From: Oscillibacter sp. MSJ-31
Lineage (GTDB): Bacteria; Bacillota; Clostridia; Oscillospirales; Oscillospiraceae
Direction of reading: 5' to 3'
Length of the DNA stretch: 34,795 nucleotides
NCBI RefSeq assembly: GCF_018918025.1
Contig: NZ_JAHLPT010000023.1
Location: 1-34,795, forward strand
Under the pieces are notes generated by a model. The model made no database searches. It had not been told where the DNA came from and saw nothing but the letters and a program-made list of their open reading frames with translations. The stretch's first letter is position 1; each line of letters starts with the position of its first letter. The translations under genes were made by a program, and so were the position numbers. This document shows, piece after piece, positions 20,517 to 29,976 of the stretch.

Positions 20517-22292
20517 TCAGATGATGTGGTACTCCTTGAGGAGCTTTTCGAGGTCGGTGCCCTCGATCTTGCCGAGCACCTTCCTAAGCGCCATTTTTTC
20601 GACCAGATTCAGCTCCATGTCGATGGGCTTCTTGCCGTCGCGCAGCTTCACGGTCGCGTCGAGCAGGTCGCGCACGTCATACACGCTGCCCCAGACCTCG
20701 GGCACGCCGCGGTCGATGTTCAGCAGGGTGTAGACGGCCTCCATGCCGGTGCGCATGGAATACTCGGTGGTGAAAATGGTGTCGCGCGGGGTCTCGGCAA
20801 ACTGGCCGAGGAAGGCGAAGTTCACGGCTCCGTCGGGCACGACCTTTGGACGGTCGCCGTAGGCGCGCGGCATGAAGAAGGCGTCGATATACGGCATCAT
20901 GACCGGCACGGTGTTGGCGCTGTTCTCCGCCATATCCTCGATCTGCTCGACAGGCACGCCGAGGTGGTAGAGCCACTCCATGCAGATCTCCTTGCCGGTG
21001 CACTCACGCATGGGCTTCTTGACGAAGTCGCCGGGCTTGTCGGTGAAGAGGGAATAGACCCACACGAGGCAGTGATCCTTGGGCTGGGAGCGGAACTGCG
21101 GCTGGCGGTTGATGGTCCAGCTCATGAGCCAGCTGGAATCCTTCACGGTCACGATGCCGCCGGTGACGACCTTACCGGAGAACGGGTCGCGCTTGCAGAT
21201 CTTGGTGATATAGGGGATGATGCGCTGGTCGAGCGTTTCGACGGTGGCGCTCATCCAGTTGGTCTGCTCGGGATCGTAGCAGAACTTGTCGGGGTGGCCG
21301 AAGGCGGGGTCCTGCGCGGCGATCTTGCGCCACATATCCCAGCCGCCGCCCTCCTTGATCTCGGTGTTGTAGGGCGCGGGGGTGTTCTGGCTGCCCATCG
21401 AGGAGTTTTCCACGCAGCCGCCGTTGGTGATGAACACGAGGTCGTTTTCGGTCAGGTCGATGGCGCTCGCCGCGCCGTTTTCAAGAATGTCGATGCGCTT
21501 GGCGACCTTGCGGCCGCTCTTGCAGTCAAACTCCACGTTCGTCACCTGCACGCCGAAGTGGAACTGCACGCCGAAGCCCTCGAGGTACTTGACCATCGGC
21601 AGGATCATGGACTCATACTGGTTGTACTTCGTGAAGCGCAGCGCCGTGAAGTCGGGCAGTCCGCCGATGTGGTGGATATAGCGCTGGATATAGAGCTTCA
21701 TCTCCAGCGCGCTGTGCCAGTTCTCAAAGGCGAACATCGTGCGCCAGTAGAGCCAGAAGTTGGAATTGAACACCTCGTCGTCGAAGAAGTCGGTGATGCG
21801 CTTGTCCTGCAGGTCCTCGTTGGGGGTGAAGAAGAGCTTCATGATCTCCATCGCGCCCTTGTCGGAGAGGTCGAACTTGCCGTCGGTGTGCGCGTCCTGC
21901 CCGCGCTTCTCGGTCGCGCGGCAGAGGGAGTAGTTGGGGTCGGCCTTGTTGAGCCAGTAGTATTCATCGAGCACGCTCATGCCCTCGGTCTCGATGGAGG
22001 GGATGGAGTGGAACAGGTCCCACATGACCTCGAAATGGTTGTCCATCTCGCGGCCGCCGCGCATGACGTAGCCGATGTTCTCAAATTTCCAGCCGTCGCA
22101 GGCGCCGCCCGCGGTGGGGCCTTTCTCAAGGATATGCACGCGCTCGCCCTTCATCTGCCCGTCGCGGACGAGATAGCACGCGGCGGTCAGGGCCGCCAGG
22201 CCGCTGCCGACGATGTAGGCGGATTTGTTGTCCACGCCCTCGGGCTTTTTGGGACGGGCAAAGGCTTCATAGTTGCCGCTGGAATAATACAT
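20517..22292 (-). CDS. ohyA: Oleate hydratase (MCRA family)
   Basis: A 591-residue FAD-dependent hydratase of the myosin-cross-reactive antigen family. It adds water to the cis-9 double bond of unsaturated fatty acids to give 10-hydroxy acids; in gut Firmicutes this detoxifies host or dietary oleic/linoleic acid. The FAD motif YIVGSGLAALTAA is at 27-39, GGREMDNHFE (79-88) holds the catalytic Glu82, and ITNGGCVENSSMGS is the second nucleotide-site strand. The length fits the family (560-640). The start ATG follows GAAAGGAG. A TetR gene lies upstream on the same strand, separated by a terminator and this gene's own promoter. Confidence 0.95.
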   Translation of the reverse strand: MYYSSGNYEAFARPKKPEGVDNKSAYIVGSGLAALTAACYLVRDGQMKGERVHILEKGPTAGGACDGWKFENIGYVMRGGREMDNHFEVMWDLFHSIPSIETEGMSVLDEYYWLNKADPNYSLCRATEKRGQDAHTDGKFDLSDKGAMEIMKLFFTPNEDLQDKRITDFFDDEVFNSNFWLYWRTMFAFENWHSALEMKLYIQRYIHHIGGLPDFTALRFTKYNQYESMILPMVKYLEGFGVQFHFGVQVTNVEFDCKSGRKVAKRIDILENGAASAIDLTENDLVFITNGGCVENSSMGSQNTPAPYNTEIKEGGGWDMWRKIAAQDPAFGHPDKFCYDPEQTNWMSATVETLDQRIIPYITKICKRDPFSGKVVTGGIVTVKDSSWLMSWTINRQPQFRSQPKDHCLVWVYSLFTDKPGDFVKKPMRECTGKEICMEWLYHLGVPVEQIEDMAENSANTVPVMMPYIDAFFMPRAYGDRPKVVPDGAVNFAFLGQFAETPRDTIFTTEYSMRTGMEAVYTLLNIDRGVPEVWGSVYDVRDLLDATVKLRDGKKPIDMELNLVEKMALRKVLGKIEGTDLEKLLKEYHII

Positions 22293-22393
22293 GGATCATT
22301 TCTCCTTTCGATCTTTCTGCTTCGGCCGCCGGCTCACGAAACACGTTCGACCCCGGGAGCCGGGCGACGGTAGGTTTTCCTTTTGATGGGGAA

Positions 22394-22422
22394 AGCATAC
22401 CGCGCTTTTGAAAAAAGAACAA
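22394..22422 (-). promoter_or_regulatory. Promoter of the oleate hydratase gene
   Basis: On the minus strand TTGTTC (22422-22417), a 17-bp spacer, TATGCT (22399-22394). The TGATAA half-site cluster at 22441-22507 lies just upstream. Confidence 0.6.
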
Positions 22423-22433
22423 TCAGCAGAAAA

Positions 22434-22464
22434 CGCCCCGTGATAAAAAACTTATCACGGGGCG
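22434..22464 (-). terminator. Terminator of the TetR gene, with operator-like core
   Basis: On the minus strand CGCCCCGTGATAA / TTATCACGGGGCG is followed by TTTTCT. The stem contains GTGATAA-n5-TTATCAC, so the same DNA could also be a protein-binding palindrome upstream of the ohyA promoter. Confidence 0.8.
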
Positions 22465-22484
22465 CGGAGCTGTATAAAATTTTA

Positions 22485-23069
22485 TCATTCCGCCGGGTTT
22501 GATAAAAGCGGCTTGTCCGTCCGCAGCCGCCCGAGCGCGGCGGAAACGCTGCCGTGGATGACCTGCTCGAGCCGCTCCACGATGAGCGCGGGGTCGCCCT
22601 TCATGTCGCTTTTGATCCAGTCGAGCATAAGGCCGACGAACATATATTTGTAGAGCGTGGCAATAAAGGCCTTGTCCTCCTGCCGCACGCTCATGCCCTG
22701 CGCCTGCTCCTCGACCACGCCCTCGAGCAGGTCGAAGGTGATGCGGTAGAGGTAGTTTTCCACCTGCTCGCGGCTGACGGAGCGGTAGACATTGAGGATA
22801 AAGGGCTTGTTGTCCTGCACGGCCTCGAAAATTTGCAGCAGGCCCTGCTGCCAGGTCTCGTAGGTCTTATTGCCCGCGAGGGCGCGGCTCGCGTCCTCCT
22901 CGCAGCACCACTCAACAAGGTCGTAAATGTCCTTGAAGTGGTAATAAAAGGTCATGCGGTTGATGCCGCAGTCCTCGGCGATGTCGTTGATGGTGATCTT
23001 GTTGAGCGGCTTTTGCAGCAGCAGATGCTTCAGCGAAGCCTCCAGCGCCCGCTTCGTGACCTGCGACAT
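22485..23069 (-). CDS. TetR/AcrR-family regulator
   Basis: A 194-residue repressor-type protein. The N-terminal HTH reads ITINDIAEDCGINRMTFYYHF (about 25-45), followed by a helical C-terminal ligand domain of the TetR_C_8 kind found in DhaS-like regulators, with the conserved YMFVGLMLDWIKSDM near the end. The start ATG at 23069 follows GGAGGT. The adjacent downstream gene, oleate hydratase, is the obvious candidate target, with fatty acids as possible ligands (inference). Confidence 0.88.
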   Translation of the reverse strand: MSQVTKRALEASLKHLLLQKPLNKITINDIAEDCGINRMTFYYHFKDIYDLVEWCCEEDASRALAGNKTYETWQQGLLQIFEAVQDNKPFILNVYRSVSREQVENYLYRITFDLLEGVVEEQAQGMSVRQEDKAFIATLYKYMFVGLMLDWIKSDMKGDPALIVERLEQVIHGSVSAALGRLRTDKPLLSNPAE

Positions 23070-23099
23070 GGTGTGACCTCCTTTTCCGCAGCTGCGTTT

Positions 23100-23128
23100 A
23101 TTGTACCCGAGCGGCGGGGAAAATGCAA
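23100..23128 (-). promoter_or_regulatory. Promoter of the TetR gene
   Basis: On the minus strand TTGCAT (23128-23123), a 17-bp spacer, TACAAT (23105-23100). Confidence 0.65.
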
Positions 23129-23160
23129 GGGACGCGCCGCGCGATTTTTTTCGCGGGGGC

Positions 23161-23189
23161 TTTTCAAACCGTCCGCGCCGTGCTATACT
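23161..23189 (+). promoter_or_regulatory. Promoter of the HD-domain gene
   Basis: TTTTCA (23161-23166), a 17-bp spacer, and TATACT (23184-23189) as an extended -10 (TGC-TATACT). Confidence 0.6.
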
Positions 23190-23225
23190 GCCCGTAAGGA
23201 ACGCTGCGGAACGGAGGAGAACGGT

Positions 23226-23801
23226 ATGGAGGCAAAGGAGCTGCTGCGCGTGCTGCACACGGCGGAGCGCCTGAAGGACGAGACAAGGCATTGCTACACC
23301 TCCGGCGGACGGCGCGAGAGCGTGGCCGAGCACAGCTGGCGGCTGGCGCTGACGGCGCTTTTCCTGCGCGACGAGTTTCCCGCGCTGGACATGGACAGGG
23401 TGATCCGGATGTGCCTGATCCACGACCTCGGCGAGTGCTTTACCGGCGATATTCCGAGCTTTCTCAAGTCCGGCGGCGACGAGGAGCGCGAGCGCTCGGC
23501 GCTGGAGACCTGGGTCGCGTCGCTTCCCGCGCCGTACAGCGTGGAGCTGAAGACACTCTACGCCGAGATGGACGCGCTGGAGACGGACGAGGCCAGGCTC
23601 TACAAGGCGCTCGACAAGCTTGAGGCGGTCATCCAGCACAACGAGTCCGATATTGCAACGTGGCTGCCGCGCGAGTATGAACTGAATCTGACCTACGCCG
23701 ACGAAAACGTGGCGTTTTCCGATTATCTCAAGCGGCTGCGCGAGGAGATCCGTCGGGAGACGAGGGACAAGATCGCGGCGGCGGAACACAACAGACAATG
23801 A
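23226..23801 (+). CDS. HD-domain phosphohydrolase (YfbR/5'-deoxynucleotidase-like)
   Basis: A 191-residue HD superfamily protein. Metal ligands are visible: His36 in SVAEHSWRLA, His66-Asp67 in CLIHDLGE, and a late Asp in YKALDKLEAVIQHN. The same layout occurs in YfbR and human HDDC2, which dephosphorylate deoxynucleoside monophosphates; the exact substrate here is inferred. The start ATG follows GGAGGAG. It is followed 15 bp later by the UPF0340 gene, so the two are probably co-transcribed. Confidence 0.88.
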   Translation: MEAKELLRVLHTAERLKDETRHCYTSGGRRESVAEHSWRLALTALFLRDEFPALDMDRVIRMCLIHDLGECFTGDIPSFLKSGGDEERERSALETWVASLPAPYSVELKTLYAEMDALETDEARLYKALDKLEAVIQHNESDIATWLPREYELNLTYADENVAFSDYLKRLREEIRRETRDKIAAAEHNRQ

Positions 23802-23816
23802 AAGAGGTGCTTTTAC

Positions 23817-24425
23817 ATGGCAGGAACGGTACATGAAGTGGAAAACCATGCGCTGCTCGCCGAGGTCGAGCGCGAGGCGGCAAATGCCGCGCAGGAGCTG
23901 GTCGAGGCGGCGCGCCTGCACCGCGGGCAGATCGTGGTGATCGGCTGCTCGACGAGCGAGGTCGTCGGTCATCAGGTCGGCAGCTGGTCTACGCCGGAGG
24001 CGGCGCAGGCCATCTTCCGCGGGCTGCAAAGCGTATTCGCGCCGAGGGGGGTCTATCTCGCGGCGCAGTGCTGCGAGCATTTGAACCGCGCGCTCATCGT
24101 GGAGCACGAGGCGGTGCCGAACGCGGAGATCGTCAACGTTCTGCCGCAGCCGAAGGCGGGCAGCTCGTTTGCGACCGCTGCCTATGAGAGCTTCCGTCAC
24201 CCCGTCGCGCTCGAGGAGATCCGCGCCGACGCGGGACTGGACATCGGCGGCACGCTCATCGGGATGCACCTCAAGAAGGTCGCCGTTCCCGTGCGGCTCA
24301 GGCAGGATCATATCGGGCAGGCCATCGTGCTGGCGGCGCGTGTGCGCCCCAAATTCATCGGCGGCGAGCGCGCCATCTACAACGAGGAGCTCAAGAACGG
24401 CTATCCCGATTTCGACGCAGAGTAA
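23817..24425 (+). CDS. UPF0340 / TIGR01440 family protein (YwlG-like)
   Basis: A 202-residue protein of the UPF0340 family, function not established. Conserved stretches: VVIGCSTSEVVGHQVGSWST near the N-terminus, AAQCCEHLNRALIVE in the middle, VNVLPQPKAGSSFATAAY, and DIGGTLIGMHLKKVAVPVR towards the end. The Cys-Cys-Glu-His cluster could bind a metal or act catalytically (inference). The start ATG follows AAAGAGGTG. It is the second gene of the HD-protein unit and ends at a strong terminator. Confidence 0.93.
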   Translation: MAGTVHEVENHALLAEVEREAANAAQELVEAARLHRGQIVVIGCSTSEVVGHQVGSWSTPEAAQAIFRGLQSVFAPRGVYLAAQCCEHLNRALIVEHEAVPNAEIVNVLPQPKAGSSFATAAYESFRHPVALEEIRADAGLDIGGTLIGMHLKKVAVPVRLRQDHIGQAIVLAARVRPKFIGGERAIYNEELKNGYPDFDAE

Positions 24426-24428
24426 CAG

Positions 24429-24456
24429 AAAAGCACCGCTTTCGCGGTGCTTTTTT
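24429..24456. terminator. Bidirectional terminator between UPF0340 gene and clpB
   Basis: Stem AAAAGCACCGC / GCGGTGCTTTT with a TTTC loop, T tract on the plus strand and TTTTCTG on the minus strand. It serves both convergent genes. Confidence 0.9.
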
Positions 24457-24466
24457 GCTGCTCTTT

Positions 24467-27058
<2,592 letters not shown>

Positions 27059-27093
27059 ATAAATTCACCTCTATTGACAAAACTGCGAATCGC

Positions 27094-27744
27094 TTAAATC
27101 AGAAGCCCGCGGCCCCGCAGGTCGCCGCGGTAGGCCAGCTCCACGTCCTTGGCGCTCAGATCGCCGCTCAGATAGCCCTTGAGCAGGCGGTCGAAGAGCT
27201 GCACATAGGCGCTGATGGCGCCGGCGATGTCCTCCGCCGAGCGGGCGTGTCCGCGCGGCATGGCGAGCGGACGGACGAAGCGCCCGTCGTAGAGCGAGCA
27301 GGCGATCGTGCCGCCGAGCGCCGGCGCGAGACAGACATTCTCGATACGCGCCCACAGACGGAAGAAGTCCGTCAGCGCGGCGATCAGCTCTGCCGACTGC
27401 GTGCGGAACACGACGTTGAGCGTGCCCAGCGTATCCTCGCCGCCGCCGAGATCGACCTCATACTTGACCGTCGGACGGTACTTGTAGGCGAGGCTCGATT
27501 TGAGCGACATGGACTGCGAGTTCGGCGCGAAAAACGGCACCAGCTCGCGCGAGGGGGAAACGAGCGCCTCGATGGCCTCGAAAATATCGTTGATCCTGCG
27601 CTCCGGCGTGGGGACGGAGACGTACTCGGACAGAATGCGGTTCACCAACGCCGAGCGGTTCGTGCCCAGCCGGTGCGCCAGCGCGTCGACCTCCCGCACC
27701 ACCTCGTCCGAGAGCGTCAGGCTGTATAGATTCTTTTTCATCAT
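27094..27744 (-). CDS. Ribbon-helix-helix (CopG-like) protein upstream of clpB
   Basis: A 216-residue protein. Residues 1-46 look like a ribbon-helix-helix DNA-binding domain: beta strand LYSLTLSDEVVREVDAL then LGTNRSALVNRILSEYV. The remaining 170 residues have alternating strands and helices and match no family I can name. The start is ATG 27744, or ATG 27741, which gives better spacing (six bases) after GGAGG. It is first in a two-gene unit with clpB and could be an autoregulator of that unit (inference). Confidence 0.75.
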   Translation of the reverse strand: MMKKNLYSLTLSDEVVREVDALAHRLGTNRSALVNRILSEYVSVPTPERRINDIFEAIEALVSPSRELVPFFAPNSQSMSLKSSLAYKYRPTVKYEVDLGGGEDTLGTLNVVFRTQSAELIAALTDFFRLWARIENVCLAPALGGTIACSLYDGRFVRPLAMPRGHARSAEDIAGAISAYVQLFDRLLKGYLSGDLSAKDVELAYRGDLRGRGLLI

Positions 27745-27779
27745 GCACCTCCTTACCGGGGTTTTCCTTGCTGTACCAT

Positions 27780-27807
27780 ATCATAGCACAGCGAAAACTT
27801 TTGTCAA
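27780..27807 (-). promoter_or_regulatory. Strong promoter of the RHH-clpB unit
   Basis: On the minus strand perfect TTGACA (27807-27802), a 16-bp spacer, TATGAT (27785-27780) with extended -10 TGC. A 16-bp perfect AT-only palindrome (27809-27824) lies directly upstream of the -35. Confidence 0.8.
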
Positions 27808-27856
27808 TATATTTATATAAATATTTTAGCGAATTATAGAAATGTTTACACGGAGT

Positions 27857-29278
27857 TCATTTTCTGCCCTTGTATTTCCAGTCGCGGAAATACAGCAGCG
27901 CCTCCAGAATGGACAGCGCTGAGCGAAGCCGTCCAAGGTCGATGCCGGGGTAATGGATGACCAGCGTGTGCTGCGGCGCGGAGCCGGGACGCAGGGCAAA
28001 ATCCGAGAGGAAGGAGAGCCGCACGCCGCGCCCCTCGGCGTCGGCACGCAGCACATGGTCGGTGCATTTCGTGTCGATCGTCAGAAGGAAGTGCAGCCCC
28101 GCGTCCTCGCCGGACACCCGGCAGCGCGCTCCGAGCGGGCTTTGCAGAATGGTGTCGATGACCGCGTCGCGCTGCGCGCGGTAGGACTTGCGCATCCGGT
28201 TGATGTGCGCTTCAAAATACCCCTCGTCCAAAAAACGCGCAAGCGTGTGCTGCTCCATCGCCGGCACAGTGGAGGAGTAGAAGCCGAGCTGCGCGCGGTA
28301 GTGCTCGGTCAGGCTCTTGGGCAGCACCATATAGCTGATGCGCAGCGAGGGCGCGAGCGTGCGTGAGAAGGTGTTGACGTAGATCACGCGCCCCGCGCGG
28401 TCGATGCTCTGCAGCGTGGGGATGGGGCGCAGCGTGAAGCGGAACTCGCTGTCGTAATCGTCCTCGATGATATAGCGGCCCTCCCGCGCCTCCGCCCAGC
28501 GCAGCAGGCTTTGCCGGCGGCCGATGGGCGTCACCGCGCCGGTGGGGAATTGGTGGTTCGGTGAGGTGTGCAGGATCTGTGCGCCGCTCATTTCCAGGGA
28601 TCTCAGGCTCACGCCGCCCTCATCCACAAGCACGGGCGAAGTCCTTGCGCCGCCGAGCGCGTAGATGCGCGCGGCCTTGGAGTAGCCGGGGTCCTCCACG
28701 CCGTAGACGGCCTCGCGTCCGAGCAGCTGGACGATGAGGTTATAGAGGTACTCCGTGCCTGCGCCGACGACGATCTGCTCCGGCGCGGCGGAGATGCCGC
28801 GGAAGCGGTAGAGATGCTGCGCGATGGCCCTGCGCAGCGCGTCCGCGCCGTTCGGCGGCGTGGCGCGCAGCAGCGCCTCGCCCTCCTCGCTCAGCACGCG
28901 GCGCATGAGCTTTGCCCACACGGAAAAGGGAAAGTCCTCCGTCCCGCTGCCGCCGGAGCTGAGATCGAGCAGCCACGAGCGCTGCGGCTGCGGCGCGCTC
29001 CGGGCCGGGGCGCGCCCGGGCGCGGCGGGGTGCCGCTCCACGTCGGCGACATAGTAGCCGCGCTTCTCGCGCGTGTAGAGATAGCCCTCCGCCTCGAGCT
29101 GGGCATAGGCGTTCTGCACCGTGATGACCGCCGTTTGCAGATGGCTTGCAAGTGAGCGCTTGCTCGGCAGCTTTTCGCCCGCCGTCAGGCGGCCCGCGAG
29201 AATGTCCTCACGGATGCAACGGTAAAGATAATCGTAGCGCGCAAGCTTGCCGCGCCGGTCAAGATCGTAGGTGAGCAT
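27857..29278 (-). CDS. MocR/PdxR-type regulator (GntR HTH + aminotransferase fold)
   Basis: A 473-residue MocR-subfamily protein: GntR winged helix (about 1-75, with LPSKRSLASHLQTAVITVQN), a Pro/Ala/Arg-rich linker, then a fold-type I aminotransferase-like domain with SPNHQFPTGAVTP, EDDYDSEFRF and TFSRTLAPSLRISYMVLP. The expected PLP-anchoring Lys (SK-x4-PS-x-R) is Arg306 here, so covalent PLP binding is doubtful. The start ATG at 29278 lies six bases after GGAG; ATG 29284 directly abuts it. It is divergent from an ECF S component, typical of PdxR-type control of vitamin B6 or related uptake (inference). Confidence 0.88.
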   Translation of the reverse strand: MLTYDLDRRGKLARYDYLYRCIREDILAGRLTAGEKLPSKRSLASHLQTAVITVQNAYAQLEAEGYLYTREKRGYYVADVERHPAAPGRAPARSAPQPQRSWLLDLSSGGSGTEDFPFSVWAKLMRRVLSEEGEALLRATPPNGADALRRAIAQHLYRFRGISAAPEQIVVGAGTEYLYNLIVQLLGREAVYGVEDPGYSKAARIYALGGARTSPVLVDEGGVSLRSLEMSGAQILHTSPNHQFPTGAVTPIGRRQSLLRWAEAREGRYIIEDDYDSEFRFTLRPIPTLQSIDRAGRVIYVNTFSRTLAPSLRISYMVLPKSLTEHYRAQLGFYSSTVPAMEQHTLARFLDEGYFEAHINRMRKSYRAQRDAVIDTILQSPLGARCRVSGEDAGLHFLLTIDTKCTDHVLRADAEGRGVRLSFLSDFALRPGSAPQHTLVIHYPGIDLGRLRSALSILEALLYFRDWKYKGRK

Positions 29279-29284
29279 GGGCAT

Positions 29285-29346
29285 CTCCAATCTGGTTCTA
29301 TGAAAATATATTGATTTGATGCTTTTATTAAGTCCAATTCTGATTA
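29285..29346. promoter_or_regulatory. Divergent MocR/ECF control region with direct repeats
   Basis: TCCAATCTGGTT (29286-29297) is repeated as TCCAATTCTGATT (29333-29345), about 47 bp apart. MocR proteins commonly bind spaced direct repeats in such divergent intervals. The region is AT-rich; no -35/-10 pair is unambiguous. Confidence 0.45.
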
Positions 29347-29393
29347 AAATACAGACCAAGCAGAAATGCAAGACTTTTTTGGAGATGATTTTT

Positions 29394-29903
29394 ATGACGG
29401 ATATGAAATTGCGTAAGCTGGTCCTCGCGGCGCTGTTCGCCGCCCTCTGCACCGTGATGACGATGGTCATCCAGGTGCCCTCGCCCATGCAGGGCTACGT
29501 CAACCTCGGCGACTGCGCCGTGCTGCTCTCGGCGTGGGTGCTGGGGCCGTGGTACGGCGGCGCGGCGGCGGGCCTCGGCTCGATGCTCGCCGACCTGCTG
29601 AGCTATCCGCACTATGCCCCCGGCACGCTCGTCATCAAGTTCACGATGGCGGTCGCCGCGGCGTATATTTTTGAGGCCATGCGGGAGCGCAGCGGCAAGC
29701 TGGCGGCGCAGCTCATCGGCGGCGCGGCGGCGGAGATCATCATGGTCCTCGGCTACTTCGGCTATGCGAGCCTGTGGCTCGGCAAGGGTCTGGCCGCGGC
29801 GGCGTCCATTCCCGGCAACCTCGTGCAGGGCGTGTTCGGCATTGCCGCCGGCATCGCGGTCTACGCGGTGCTCGACCGCAGCCACGTTCTCGCCCGCGCC
29901 TGA
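29394..29903 (+). CDS. ECF transporter S component
   Basis: A 169-residue, very hydrophobic substrate-binding membrane protein of energy-coupling-factor importers. It has five to six membrane helices, beginning KLVLAALFAALCTVMTMVI, with the loop VPSPMQGYVNLGDCAVLLSA and GPWYGGAAAGLGSMLADLL typical of the ECF_trnsprt family (HmpT/PdxU-like GD and GS-x-LAD motifs). It would share the EcfAA'T module encoded elsewhere. The substrate is not certain; the MocR neighbour suggests vitamin B6 or a related vitamer. The start ATG follows GGAGATGA at nine bases. Confidence 0.88.
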   Translation: MTDMKLRKLVLAALFAALCTVMTMVIQVPSPMQGYVNLGDCAVLLSAWVLGPWYGGAAAGLGSMLADLLSYPHYAPGTLVIKFTMAVAAAYIFEAMRERSGKLAAQLIGGAAAEIIMVLGYFGYASLWLGKGLAAAASIPGNLVQGVFGIAAGIAVYAVLDRSHVLARA

Positions 29904-29910
29904 TTTTGGA

Positions 29911-29939
29911 TTGCATTGCGGCCTTGTTCATGGTATCCT
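29911..29939 (+). promoter_or_regulatory. Promoter of the acyltransferase gene
   Basis: TTGCAT (29911-29916), a 17-bp spacer, TATCCT (29934-29939), 37 bases before the start codon. Confidence 0.6.
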
Positions 29940-29976
29940 GTTGAGGAAACATAAATCCCCTTGCAGGAGGTCCGCC

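Noticed and set aside
20505-22373. 622-codon plus-strand frame
   Set aside because: Antisense to oleate hydratase, whose motifs are complete.
27745-27830. CIRCE or CtsR operator before the clpB unit
   Set aside because: Neither TTAGCACTC inverted repeats nor the GGTCAAA direct repeat is present.
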